Shown here: positions 52,652-60,749 of the stretch, one piece after another
Layout: each line of letters begins with the position of its first letter
Numbering within the stretch: position 1 is the stretch's first letter
NCBI RefSeq assembly: GCF_004797125.1
Contig: NZ_CP038810.1
Span: 2,170,001 to 2,234,000 of the forward strand
Length of the DNA: 64,000 nt
Direction: 5' to 3'
From: Flavobacterium sangjuense
GTDB lineage: Bacteria > Bacteroidota > Bacteroidia > Flavobacteriales > Flavobacteriaceae
Notes under the pieces: model-generated
What the model saw: the letters and a program-made list of their open reading frames with translations, nothing else
Database searches by the model: none
Told to the model about the DNA's origin: nothing
Translations under genes and position numbers: made by a program

Positions 52652-54040
52652 ATGAAATACGATATTATTGTTTTAGGAAGTGGTCCTGGCGGTTATGTTA
52701 CTGCTATTCGTGCATCACAATTAGGCTTTAAAGTAGCCGTAATCGAAAAAGAAAACCTTGGTGGAATCTGCCTTAATTGGGGTTGTATTCCAACAAAAGC
52801 GCTTTTAAAATCGGCACAGGTTTTTGATTACCTAAAACATGCTTCTGATTATGGATTAACAATTAAGGAATTTGACAAAGATTTCTCAGCGGTGGTAAAA
52901 CGTTCAAGAGACGTTGCCGACGGAATGAGCAAAGGTGTTCAATTCTTAATGAAAAAAAATAAAATCGACGTTATTGATGGTTTTGGAAAAATAAAACCGG
53001 GAAAGAAAGTTGATGTTACTGCAGCCGATGGAAAAGTTACCGAATATTCAGCTGACCATATTATCATCGCAACTGGTGCACGTTCACGTGAATTACCAAA
53101 CCTGCCACAAGATGGTGTAAAAGTAATTGGTTACCGTCAGGCGATGACATTACCATCACAACCAAAGAAAATGATTGTTGTGGGTTCTGGTGCTATCGGA
53201 GTTGAATTTGCTCATTTTTATAATGCAATGGGAACAGAAGTTACCGTTGTTGAGTTTATGCCAAATGTCGTTCCTGTGGAAGATGAAGATATCTCAAAGC
53301 AATTTGAGCGTTCGATGAAAAAATCGGGAATAACCGTGATGACGAATTCTACTGTAGAAAAAATCGACACTTCAGGAAAAGGTGTAAAAGCTTTTGTAAA
53401 AACCGCTAAAGGAGAAGAAATCCTTGAAGCTGATATTTTACTTTCGGCAGTTGGAATCAAAACCAATATCGAAAACATCGGTTTAGAAGAAGTTGGCATT
53501 GCAACAGATAAAGATAAAATTTTGGTAAATGCTTATTCTCAAACCAATGTCCCGGGCTATTATGCTATTGGTGATGTAACACCAGGTCAGGCTTTGGCTC
53601 ACGTTGCTTCAGCAGAAGGAATCAATTGTGTTGAGAAAATCAAAGGTTTACACGTTGAACCAATCGATTATGGAAATGTTCCGGGTTGTACTTATGCTAC
53701 TCCTGAAATTGCTTCTGTTGGTTTAACCGAAAAACAAGCCAAAGAAAAAGGATACGAATTGAAGATTGGTAAATTCCCATTCTCTGCTTCAGGAAAAGCT
53801 AAAGCTGCCGGAACTCCGGATGGTTTTGTAAAAGTAATTTTTGATGCCAAATATGGCGAATGGTTAGGTTGTCACATGATTGGTGCCGGAGTTACCGATA
53901 TGATTGCAGAAGCAGTTGTAGCGCGTAAATTGGAAACTACAGGACACGAAATCCTAAAAGCAATTCACCCACACCCAACGATGAGTGAAGCCGTTATGGA
54001 AGCGGTTGCTGATGCTTATGGAGAAGTGATTCACTTGTAA
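52652..54040 (+). CDS. lpdA: Dihydrolipoyl dehydrogenase
   Basis: E3 of the 2-oxoacid dehydrogenase complexes: reoxidises dihydrolipoamide with FAD and NAD+. It has the FAD loop GSGPGGYVTA, redox disulfide C40/C45 in GGICLNWGCIPTKALL, NAD loop VVGSGAIGVEFA, and the C-terminal HPHPTMSEAVMEA with the catalytic His-Glu. Length 462 is standard. No E1 or E2 genes are next to it. Ends at its own terminator. Confidence 0.96.
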   Translation: MKYDIIVLGSGPGGYVTAIRASQLGFKVAVIEKENLGGICLNWGCIPTKALLKSAQVFDYLKHASDYGLTIKEFDKDFSAVVKRSRDVADGMSKGVQFLMKKNKIDVIDGFGKIKPGKKVDVTAADGKVTEYSADHIIIATGARSRELPNLPQDGVKVIGYRQAMTLPSQPKKMIVVGSGAIGVEFAHFYNAMGTEVTVVEFMPNVVPVEDEDISKQFERSMKKSGITVMTNSTVEKIDTSGKGVKAFVKTAKGEEILEADILLSAVGIKTNIENIGLEEVGIATDKDKILVNAYSQTNVPGYYAIGDVTPGQALAHVASAEGINCVEKIKGLHVEPIDYGNVPGCTYATPEIASVGLTEKQAKEKGYELKIGKFPFSASGKAKAAGTPDGFVKVIFDAKYGEWLGCHMIGAGVTDMIAEAVVARKLETTGHEILKAIHPHPTMSEAVMEAVADAYGEVIHL

Positions 54041-54061
54041 TATCAAATCCTAAATAGTTAA

Positions 54062-54090
54062 GAATCCCATTCGAAAGAGTGGGATTTTTT
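54062..54090 (+). terminator. Rho-independent terminator of lpdA
   Basis: AATCCCATTC pairs with GAGTGGGATT (one wobble) around a GAAA tetraloop, then a T run. Confidence 0.85.
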
Positions 54091-54180
54091 GTTAACAAGT
54101 ATTTCTTCCCAATTTTATTTGATAATCAATATTTTAATAAATTTAATAGTCAAAAAAACTAATCAATAAATCTATTATTT

Positions 54181-54684
54181 ATGAAAAAAATTCAATTATT
54201 TAAAATCGTTTGCCTGTCCCTAATCTTAGTAAGCATGAGTTGTAAAAAAGCAGAAGAAGCTCCTGTTGAAGAAGCAAAACCTGCTTTTGATTTAGCTGCG
54301 GCTAAGACTTCAGTGGAAGCTGGTTACGCAGAATTTGAAAAAGCGTACAACGCCAAAGATTCAGTTGCTCTTGCAAATTGTTATGCCACTGATGGCAAAT
54401 TCATGAATCCAAATGGTAAGGCTGTTGAAGGAAGACCAGCCATTCAAAAAACTTTTGGCATGTGGTTTAAAGGTGATACTACAAAAATAAAATTGAGTCT
54501 TGTTGACCTTTGGGGTAATGAAAACAATTTAACAGCTGAAAATGCCTGGACAGTCTCCGACAAGGACGGTAAAGTACTTGATGAAGGAAAATCACTTGAA
54601 GTCTATAAAATGGAAGACGGAAAGTGGAAACTCTACCGTGATTGTTTTAATTCTAATATGCCGGCAATGCCTGAAGGGAAATAA
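54181..54684 (+). CDS. Lipoprotein with NTF2/SnoaL-like (DUF4440) domain
   Basis: A lipoprotein signal with lipobox VSMSC (Cys21) and an acidic linker (KKAEEAPVEEAK). Residues ~40-160 form an NTF2-like cone: FEKAYNAKDSVALANCYATDGKFMNPNG, GRPAIQKTFGMWF and a terminal KMEDGKWKLYRDCFNS, typical of DUF4440/SnoaL proteins. Such proteins bind small hydrophobic ligands or act as isomerases; no catalytic dyad can be assigned. Envelope-attached. Confidence 0.85.
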   Translation: MKKIQLFKIVCLSLILVSMSCKKAEEAPVEEAKPAFDLAAAKTSVEAGYAEFEKAYNAKDSVALANCYATDGKFMNPNGKAVEGRPAIQKTFGMWFKGDTTKIKLSLVDLWGNENNLTAENAWTVSDKDGKVLDEGKSLEVYKMEDGKWKLYRDCFNSNMPAMPEGK

Positions 54685-54705
54685 AAGTAACAATTATTAA
54701 GTTGC

Positions 54706-54740
54706 AAAGCCATCAAAAAAATATTCTTTGGTGGCTTTTT
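54706..54740 (+). terminator. Rho-independent terminator
   Basis: A 12-bp stem, AAAGCCATCAAA with TTTGGTGGCTTT (one wobble), then TTTTT, after the NTF2-like lipoprotein gene. Confidence 0.8.
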
Positions 54741-54920
54741 AATTAAACAAATAGGTTGTCCAATAAAATATTATATATCTAGTATGTTGAAAGTGAAGCT
54801 TTTTAAAAAATATTTATTTTAATGATTAAAAAAAGAAATGAAATAGTTGTGATTTATAGAATGAAAAGTTACATTTGCAACCGCAAAAAAGTTAAGTTCT
54901 TTGAGCATTATTGAAAATCT

Positions 54921-55007
54921 GGAGAGTTGCCTGAGTGGCCGAAAGGACATGTTTGCTAAACATGCGTATGGGAAACTGTACCAAGGGTTCGAATCCCTTA
55001 CTCTCCG
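54921..55007 (+). tRNA. tRNA-Ser (anticodon GCT)
   Basis: 87 bases with a 7-bp acceptor stem (GGAGAGT/ACTCTCC), an anticodon loop TTGCTAA giving GCT at 54955-54957, a long variable arm as expected for class II tRNA-Ser, and GGTTCGAATCC in the T arm. Reads AGC/AGT. No encoded CCA. First of three tRNA genes in tandem, spaced 12 and 33 bases apart. Confidence 0.95.
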
Positions 55008-55019
55008 CTTTTTAATTTT

Positions 55020-55094
55020 CGGGGTGTAGCGTAGCCCGGTTATCGCGCCTGCTTTGGGAGCAGGAGGCCGCAGGTTCGAATCCTGCCACCCCGA
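55020..55094 (+). tRNA. tRNA-Pro (anticodon TGG)
   Basis: 75 bases: acceptor CGGGGTG/CACCCCG, anticodon arm CCTGC-TTTGGGA-GCAGG giving TGG, T arm GCAGGTTCGAATCCTGC. Discriminator A, no encoded CCA. Confidence 0.95.
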
Positions 55095-55127
55095 CTTTTT
55101 AACCGTTTTTGTACAAAAAATTGTTTT

Positions 55128-55201
55128 GGTTCCATAGCTCAGCTGGATAGAGCAACTGCCTTCTAAGCAGTAGGTCGAAGGTTCGAATCCTTCTGGGATC
55201 A
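55128..55201 (+). tRNA. tRNA-Arg (anticodon TCT)
   Basis: 74 bases: acceptor GGTTCCA/TGGGATC (two wobble pairs), anticodon arm ACTGC-CTTCTAA-GCAGT giving TCT, T arm GAAGGTTCGAATCCTTC. Reads AGA/AGG. No encoded CCA. Confidence 0.93.
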
Positions 55202-55207
55202 CAAGAT

Positions 55208-55235
55208 AAACCATTGAGAAATCAATGGTTTTTTT
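55208..55235 (+). terminator. Rho-independent terminator of the tRNA cluster
   Basis: AAACCATTGA pairs with TCAATGGTTT around a GAAA tetraloop and is followed by T7, just after tRNA-Arg. Confidence 0.85.
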
Positions 55236-55270
55236 GTTTAAAAAGCATTCCATAATTTGCAATAAAAGAT

Positions 55271-55278
55271 TAGTTTTG
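55271..55278 (+). promoter_or_regulatory. -7 box (TAGTTTTG) for thiolase
   Basis: TAnnTTTG 25 bases upstream of ATG 55304. No convincing -33 TTG at the expected spacing. Confidence 0.4.
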
Positions 55279-55303
55279 CATTACAAACAAACAACAACTA
55301 ATT

Positions 55304-56482
55304 ATGAGTAAAAAAGTAGTCATCGTTTCAGCAGTCAGAACACCTATCGGAAGTTTTATGGGTTCGTTATCAACTGTTACAGCTACCCAATTAGGTGCAG
55401 CCGCAATCAAAGGTGCATTAAATAAAATCAATTTAGATCCAAACTTAGTAAATGAAGTTTTGATGGGTAATGTAGTCCAGGCCGGAGTTGGTCAGGCACC
55501 AGCCCGTCAGGCAGCTAAATTTGCTGGTTTACCAGATAACGTTCCGTGTACAACTGTCAATAAAGTATGTGCTTCCGGAATGAAAGCCGTAATGCAAGGC
55601 GCTCAAGCTATTATGGCTGGTGATGCCGAAATTGTAGTTGCCGGTGGAATGGAAAACATGAGTTTAATTCCACATTATGTTCATTTAAGAAATGGTGTGA
55701 AATTTGGCCCAACAACGATGGTTGACGGAATGCAGAAAGACGGTTTGACTGATGCTTATGATGGAAACGCAATGGGAGTTTCTGCCGATTTATGTGCAAC
55801 CGAATATAAAATTACTCGTGAAGAGCAAGATGCTTTCGCTATTCAATCCTACGAGCGTTCAGCTAATGCTTGGGAAGCCGGAAAATTCAATAATGAAGTT
55901 GTTCCTGTAGAAATTCCGCAACGTCGTGGAGAGCCGATTGTTTTTGCTAAAGATGAAGAATACACCAATGTAAAATTGGATAAAATTCCTGCGTTAAATG
56001 CTGTGTTTACCAAAGATGGAACTGTTACCGCTGCCAATGCTTCTACTATCAATGATGGTGCGGCAGCTTTAGTATTAATGAGTGAAGAGAAAGCAAACGC
56101 TTTAGGATTAAAACCTTTGGCTTATATCAAATCATACGCTGATGCTGAACAGGAACCAAAATGGTTTACGACTTCGCCTGCAAAAGCGTTACCAAAAGCT
56201 TTGGACAAAGCCGGAATTTCAATTTCTGATGTAGACTTTTTTGAATTCAACGAAGCTTTTTCTGTAGTTGGTTTAGCAAATGCCAAAATCTTAGGTCTAG
56301 ACAATGACAAAGTAAATGTAAATGGTGGCGCGGTTTCTCTAGGTCATCCTCTTGGATGTTCCGGAGCCAGAATCATTGTAACCTTAATTAATGTTTTAGA
56401 ACAAAATAATGCCAAAATCGGTGCCGCAGCTATTTGTAATGGCGGCGGCGGTGCTTCGGCAATTGTTATTGAAAGAGCTTAA
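55304..56482 (+). CDS. Acetyl-CoA C-acyltransferase (thiolase)
   Basis: 392 residues. The acyl-accepting Cys89 is in NKVCASGMKAV; the His of GGAVSLGHPLGCSGAR and the Cys of AICNGGGGASAI complete the active site. Cuts or forms the C-C bond of acetoacetyl-CoA or longer 3-ketoacyl-CoA. The close fit to the short-chain group suggests acetyl-CoA acetyltransferase, but chain length is not certain. Single gene after the tRNA cluster. Confidence 0.93.
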   Translation: MSKKVVIVSAVRTPIGSFMGSLSTVTATQLGAAAIKGALNKINLDPNLVNEVLMGNVVQAGVGQAPARQAAKFAGLPDNVPCTTVNKVCASGMKAVMQGAQAIMAGDAEIVVAGGMENMSLIPHYVHLRNGVKFGPTTMVDGMQKDGLTDAYDGNAMGVSADLCATEYKITREEQDAFAIQSYERSANAWEAGKFNNEVVPVEIPQRRGEPIVFAKDEEYTNVKLDKIPALNAVFTKDGTVTAANASTINDGAAALVLMSEEKANALGLKPLAYIKSYADAEQEPKWFTTSPAKALPKALDKAGISISDVDFFEFNEAFSVVGLANAKILGLDNDKVNVNGGAVSLGHPLGCSGARIIVTLINVLEQNNAKIGAAAICNGGGGASAIVIERA

Positions 56483-56489
56483 AAATAGT

Positions 56490-56563
56490 TATGAGTGATG
56501 AATTATGAGTTATAAGTTAACCGTAATTCTCAACTCATAACTCATAACTTATAATTCATAATT
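56490..56563. repeat. ATGAGT-type hairpin repeat
   Basis: 18-base arms at 56501-56518 and 56546-56563 (one G-T pair) can form a long AT-rich stem with a 27-base loop. Words such as AACTCATAACTC repeat within. It lies between thiolase and the NlpC/P60 gene and ends 7 bases before that gene's ATG. Confidence 0.65.
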
Positions 56564-56569
56564 ATCTTA

Positions 56570-57331
56570 ATGTTTGCCATTTGTAATCTTGCTATAATTC
56601 CTTTACGAGCCGAGCCAAGCGACAGAAGCGAAATCGTTTCTCAAGTCTTGTTTGGTGAGCATTTCGAAATTTTGGAGACACAAAATCAATGGTCAAAAAT
56701 TAAGTTGCAGTATGATGATTATGAAGGTTGGGTCGATTCTAAACAATACCAAACTATAACTGAAAAGAGTTTCAAAAGTTTATCAAAAGATGCTATAATA
56801 TTGAACTCTGATTTGGTTGAATATGTCTCAAATCCATCAAATATATTGTTGCCAATTCCTTTGGGTTCTTCTTTATCATTTTTGCATCACGGCGAAATCA
56901 ATATTGAAAATTTTGAATTTGAAGGCATGAGAACCAGTGGTGTCAAGCCAAAATCAGATTTGATTGCCACAGCTTATATGTATTTGAATGCTCCTTATTT
57001 GTGGGGCGGTAAGACACCATTTGGTATAGATTGTTCAGGCTTTACGCAAATGGTTTACAAACTGAATGGCTATCATCTGCTGAGAGATGCTTCGCAACAA
57101 TCTACTCAAGGCGATGCGTTGAGTTTTATTGAAGAAAGTGAAGCCGGAGATTTGGCTTTCTTTGACAATGAAGAAGGAAAGATAATCCACGTTGGTATCA
57201 TCATGGATAATAATTATATCATTCACGCCAGTGGAAAAGTCAGGATTGACCGTTTGGACCACTTAGGGATTTACAATGCAGAACAAAACAGACACACACA
57301 CCGTTTGCGTGTCATCAAGAAAATCATTTAA
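56570..57331 (+). CDS. NlpC/P60-family cysteine peptidase
   Basis: 253 residues: N-terminal SH3-like domain (IPLRAEPSDRSEIVSQVLFGEHFEIL ~residues 9-35 and GWVDSKQY), a second SH3-like middle part, and a C-terminal NlpC/P60 domain with Cys155 (FGIDCSGFTQMVY), His207 (IIHVGIIM) and His219 (YIIHASG). Cleaves D-Glu/meso-DAP-type bonds in muropeptides. No signal peptide is visible, so it likely recycles muropeptides in the cytosol. Ends at a strong terminator. Confidence 0.93.
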   Translation: MFAICNLAIIPLRAEPSDRSEIVSQVLFGEHFEILETQNQWSKIKLQYDDYEGWVDSKQYQTITEKSFKSLSKDAIILNSDLVEYVSNPSNILLPIPLGSSLSFLHHGEINIENFEFEGMRTSGVKPKSDLIATAYMYLNAPYLWGGKTPFGIDCSGFTQMVYKLNGYHLLRDASQQSTQGDALSFIEESEAGDLAFFDNEEGKIIHVGIIMDNNYIIHASGKVRIDRLDHLGIYNAEQNRHTHRLRVIKKII

Positions 57332-57357
57332 ACCGAAACATTGTTTCGGTTTTTTTG
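57331..57357 (+). terminator. Rho-independent terminator
   Basis: AACCGAAAC and GTTTCGGTT with a three-base loop and T7, starting within the NlpC/P60 stop codon. Confidence 0.85.
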
Positions 57358-57386
57358 TTTAAATTTAGAATTCTAAACCCTTCCAA

Positions 57387-58775
57387 ATGAAACATTTTTC
57401 AAAAACCGTATTGCTATTTATCCTCATAATAGTATCGGGCTGTCTTAAAAAAAGTGATGAAAAATCATCAGATGATTCAAGATACCAACCCAAAGAATTC
57501 GTTGAATTAAAGCATCCCGAATGGAGTAAAAATGCTACTATTTATGAGGCAAACATTCGACAGTTCACTCCCGAAGGAACATTCAAAGCATTCGAATCAC
57601 ATTTGCCAAGAATAAAGGCAATGGGTATTGATATCATTTGGTTAATGCCGATTCATCCAATTGGAGTTGAAAAAAGAAAAGGAACATTGGGTAGCGAATA
57701 TTCTGTTAAAGATTATTATGGCATCAATCCAGAGTTTGGAACCAAAGAAGATTTTGAGTCATTGGTAGATAAAATCCATAGCATGGGAATGTATGTGATT
57801 ATAGATTGGGTGGCTAATCATTCCTCTTGGGATAATCAATTGGCTAAAGATCATCCCGACTGGTATACCAAAACCGAAGAAGGCAATTTTCAGCCAACAC
57901 CTTGGTATGATTGGGATGACGTAATTGATTTTGATTATGACAAACCCGGAATCCGAAAATACATGACCGAAGCATTGGTGTATTGGGTAAAGGAATGTGA
58001 TATTGATGGTTACCGTTGCGATACGGCAGGATTTCTGCCAACCGATTTCTGGGACAATGCAAGAGCCGAAATGGATGCGGTAAAACCAGTCTTTATGTTG
58101 GCCGAATGGGAATCACGTGACTTACACATAAAAGCTTTCGATATGACGTATTCGTGGACATTCTTTGACAAAATGGTTGCTGTAACCCGCGATAAAAAAA
58201 GCATGGCTGGTTTGGTTGAATATATGGCGCATGATGTCAGCACGTTTCCGCGTGATGGTTACCGAATGCTTTTCACCGATAATCACGACATGAATTCCTG
58301 GAATCACAATATGGATTATAATTTTGGTGAAGGATTAAAAGCTTCAATGGTTTTGTGCGGAACTGTCAATGGAATGCCATTGGTTTATGGCGGTCAGGAA
58401 GCCGGGCTAAACCGTTCATTGAAATTTTTTGATAAGGACTTAATCGATTGGAGTAAAATGCCTTACGAAGGATTATTCAAAAAACTCTTTGATCTGAAAC
58501 ATAAAAATAAAGCGTTATGGAATGGCAAAGAAGGTGGCGTTATGGTTCGCATTTATAGTGATAAAATGGAACAGGTAGTTTCTTTTTCACGAACAAAAAA
58601 CAATGACAAGGTTATTCCAATTATCAATTACAGCGATAAACCGGTAACCGTAAAATTAAATTCCGCACATCAAAAAGGAGAATACACCGAATTATTTTCG
58701 GGAGAAAAAATCACACTTAAAGGCGATGATGTTTTTGAGATGAAACCTTGGGAATATTTAGTTTTAGTGAAATAA
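57387..58775 (+). CDS. GH13 alpha-amylase-family lipoprotein
   Basis: A lipobox VSGC (Cys19) anchors it in the envelope. The GH13 barrel has all four motifs: IIDWVANHS (I), DGYRCDTAG with the nucleophile Asp (II), MLAEWES with the acid/base Glu (III), and LFTDNHDMNS with the transition-state Asp (IV), then a C-terminal all-beta domain. Degrades alpha-glucans or maltooligosaccharides at the cell surface or periplasm. It stands alone, without SusC/D genes nearby, ending at a perfect terminator. Confidence 0.93.
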   Translation: MKHFSKTVLLFILIIVSGCLKKSDEKSSDDSRYQPKEFVELKHPEWSKNATIYEANIRQFTPEGTFKAFESHLPRIKAMGIDIIWLMPIHPIGVEKRKGTLGSEYSVKDYYGINPEFGTKEDFESLVDKIHSMGMYVIIDWVANHSSWDNQLAKDHPDWYTKTEEGNFQPTPWYDWDDVIDFDYDKPGIRKYMTEALVYWVKECDIDGYRCDTAGFLPTDFWDNARAEMDAVKPVFMLAEWESRDLHIKAFDMTYSWTFFDKMVAVTRDKKSMAGLVEYMAHDVSTFPRDGYRMLFTDNHDMNSWNHNMDYNFGEGLKASMVLCGTVNGMPLVYGGQEAGLNRSLKFFDKDLIDWSKMPYEGLFKKLFDLKHKNKALWNGKEGGVMVRIYSDKMEQVVSFSRTKNNDKVIPIINYSDKPVTVKLNSAHQKGEYTELFSGEKITLKGDDVFEMKPWEYLVLVK

Positions 58776-58814
58776 AAAAGACCGTCTCGTTTCAAAAACG
58801 AGACGGTCTTTTTT
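58774..58814. terminator. Strong bidirectional terminator
   Basis: A perfect hairpin, AAAAAAGACCGTCTCGTTT with its complement around a short A-rich loop, with A and T tracts on both sides. Serves the GH13 gene and the convergent porin-like gene. Confidence 0.9.
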
Positions 58815-58820
58815 ATAATA

Positions 58821-59441
58821 TTATTTTAATAAAAAGTTTAAACCAACATTCAAACTCGTACGACCGTTAGTCAGTGATGGATAACCTGGTACATTATTAA
58901 TATCTGTAAAACCACCCTGTCCTTCTATTTCAGCGAAGAATTTAAGTTTATTTGAAATAGGAAGTTTAACTCCTATTCCGGCAGCTAAACCAAAATCATT
59001 TTCGTTGAAAAACTTTTTTACATCAGAATCAAATTGGGTGTCTTTTGCACTCATAAGAAATCCAAAGTAAGGTCCAAAATTCAAATACCATTCTCTCTTA
59101 TTTCCAAAATGCCAATTGGCCATTACAGGAATGGTCAGATAATCTAAATTATAATCTGTTGGATATTCTTGTCCATCATCAAGGTTCAGAATTACATCGT
59201 TATCCCAACCTTTTTGATCATATATCATTTTTACTTTTAAACTCCAATCACTGGAAAAGTAATAATCAAGAGAACCTCCGAGATTCAATCCCGTACTTGA
59301 ATCATATGAATACTGGCTATCAGAAACAGATGAACTATTAAATCCAATATTAACCCCAAATTCTACATCGCCTTTCTTTTGAGCAGAAAGGTTCGATGAT
59401 ATTCCGAATGCTATAAGTGCAACTAAAATGGTTTTTTTCAT
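58821..59441 (-). CDS. Porin-family outer membrane beta-barrel protein
   Basis: 206 residues with a signal peptide (MKKTILVALIAFGISSNLSAQ) and an all-beta mature part of alternating strands (GVNIGFNSSSVSDSQYSYDSS, GLNLGGSLDYYFSSDWSLKVKM), ending GLNFLLK. Fits the OMP_b-brl_2 porin-like family. Probably an eight-stranded barrel with no assigned substrate. Single gene, own -7 box. Confidence 0.85.
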   Translation of the reverse strand: MKKTILVALIAFGISSNLSAQKKGDVEFGVNIGFNSSSVSDSQYSYDSSTGLNLGGSLDYYFSSDWSLKVKMIYDQKGWDNDVILNLDDGQEYPTDYNLDYLTIPVMANWHFGNKREWYLNFGPYFGFLMSAKDTQFDSDVKKFFNENDFGLAAGIGVKLPISNKLKFFAEIEGQGGFTDINNVPGYPSLTNGRTSLNVGLNFLLK

Positions 59442-59461
59442 GACACTGAATTTTGTTTATT

Positions 59462-59469
59462 CAAAAATA
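59462..59469 (-). promoter_or_regulatory. -7 box (TATTTTTG) for the porin-like gene
   Basis: TAnnTTTG on the minus strand, about 20 bases upstream of ATG 59441. Confidence 0.45.
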
Positions 59470-59498
59470 CGCTATTTCTCAACGAATTAGGCTCCTAT

Positions 59499-60620
59499 TT
59501 AAATTTCTTTTAACGCTGAAACCAAATAATCTATTTCGGCTGTGGTGTTGTAATGACTGAATGAAATACGTAGACTTGGTTTTTTTAACTCATCTTCATA
59601 AAGCATTTCTACCAAAACATGTGATGGCTTAATACTTCCGCTTTGACAAGCACTGCCACGAGAAACCGCAATGCCCTTCATATCCAGATTAAATAAAATC
59701 ATAGCTGTTTTTTCAGGTGTAAAAGGCAATAAAACATTCAAAATATTGTAAAATGTATTGCTTCCATTTATGGCAACATCCTGAAAAGAAGCTTGCAATT
59801 TTTGAAAACAATACGCTTTCAATTCAGAAATTTGCTTTCTTTCCTCATCCAAATGCTGATAAGAAAGCTCAAGCGCTTTTGCCATTCCGGCGATTTGATG
59901 TACCGATTCTGTTCCGGCGCGCCATCCTTTTTCCTGTTCACCACCAAATAACATTGGTTGCAAAACCAAATTTTTACGAACAAACGCAAAACCAACACCT
60001 TTTGGTCCATGAAATTTATGGGCACTTGCGACTAAAAAATCAACCTGCAATTCTTGTATATTCAATTCTGTTTTTCCAATAGACTGAACTGTATCGCAAT
60101 GAAACAAGGCTTTGTTTTGATGACACATCACTCCTATCCTTTCAATATCATTAACAACTCCGGTTTCATTATTTACGTGCATCAACGAAACTATCGTTTT
60201 AGTATTATTGGAAAGTAAAGTTGAAAATTGGTCATAATCTAAAGTTCCGTCGTGAGCAACATTTACAAATTCAACTTCGATTCCAAATTCTTCCTGCAAA
60301 GCCTGAACGGTATACAAAGTCGCATGATGTTCCACTTTTGAGGTAATTATTCGGGTAACACCAAAGTCTTTTACAGCACTTCTTAAAATCCAGTTTGTGG
60401 CTTCGGTAGCTGTAGAAGTAAAAATGATTTCCTGCGCATTGCAATGCAAATATTTAGCAATTGTTTTTCTCGCCGTTTCAATAATGGCTTTGGCACTTCT
60501 TCCGACACTATGTGTTGACGAAGGATTTCCATACTCTGACTGCATCACTTTCATCATTTCATCAATAACTTCTTGACGAATTGGTGTGGTTGCTGCGTTA
60601 TCGAGGTATATTTTTTTCAT
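59499..60620 (-). CDS. Cysteine desulfurase (NifS/IscS family)
   Basis: 373 residues of PLP-dependent aminotransferase class V: IYLDNAATTPIRQEV, HATLYTVQAL, HVNNETG, PLP lysine Lys202 in SAHKFHGPKG, and catalytic Cys325 in SRGSACQSGS. Removes sulfur from cysteine for Fe-S clusters, thiolation or other cofactors. No isc or suf genes are adjacent, so the acceptor is unknown. Its leader contains repeat copy 3. Confidence 0.93.
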   Translation of the reverse strand: MKKIYLDNAATTPIRQEVIDEMMKVMQSEYGNPSSTHSVGRSAKAIIETARKTIAKYLHCNAQEIIFTSTATEATNWILRSAVKDFGVTRIITSKVEHHATLYTVQALQEEFGIEVEFVNVAHDGTLDYDQFSTLLSNNTKTIVSLMHVNNETGVVNDIERIGVMCHQNKALFHCDTVQSIGKTELNIQELQVDFLVASAHKFHGPKGVGFAFVRKNLVLQPMLFGGEQEKGWRAGTESVHQIAGMAKALELSYQHLDEERKQISELKAYCFQKLQASFQDVAINGSNTFYNILNVLLPFTPEKTAMILFNLDMKGIAVSRGSACQSGSIKPSHVLVEMLYEDELKKPSLRISFSHYNTTAEIDYLVSALKEI

Positions 60621-60655
60621 TTTACTTTGTACAATTCGACCTAACGGTCTCGAGT
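60619..60655 (-). repeat. Leader repeat, copy 3
   Basis: On the minus strand: CTCGAGACC-GTTA-GGTCGAA (perfect GACC/GGTC stem), then TTGTACAAAGTAAA running into the cysteine desulfurase ATG. Same layout as copies 1 and 2. Confidence 0.65.
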
Positions 60656-60657
60656 TG

Positions 60658-60665
60658 CAAATATA
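60658..60665 (-). promoter_or_regulatory. -7 box (TATATTTG) for cysteine desulfurase
   Basis: TAnnTTTG on the minus strand immediately upstream of leader repeat copy 3. Confidence 0.5.
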
Positions 60666-60720
60666 AAAGTACTGTTCTTAATTAAATGATAAAAGGCAAA
60701 ATTTAATAGTATAAAAAACT

Positions 60721-60728
60721 TATTTTTG
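60721..60728 (+). promoter_or_regulatory. -7 box (TATTTTTG) for the duplicated-domain lipoprotein
   Basis: TAnnTTTG 21 bases before ATG 60750. It contains the TTG (60726) of the longer frame, which is therefore unlikely to be the start. Confidence 0.5.
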
Positions 60729-60749
60729 CTTAAAAATTATACTATTCCG

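Noticed and set aside
54819..55262. 147-residue minus-strand ORF across the tRNA cluster
   Set aside because: It is antisense to three tRNA genes; phrases like GFEPSTYCLEG and GWQDSNLRPPAPKAG are the well-known false translations of tRNA T arms.
60726..60749. TTG-initiated extension of the duplicated-domain lipoprotein
   Set aside because: The TTG is inside the -7 promoter box, and the lipoprotein signal begins at ATG 60750.
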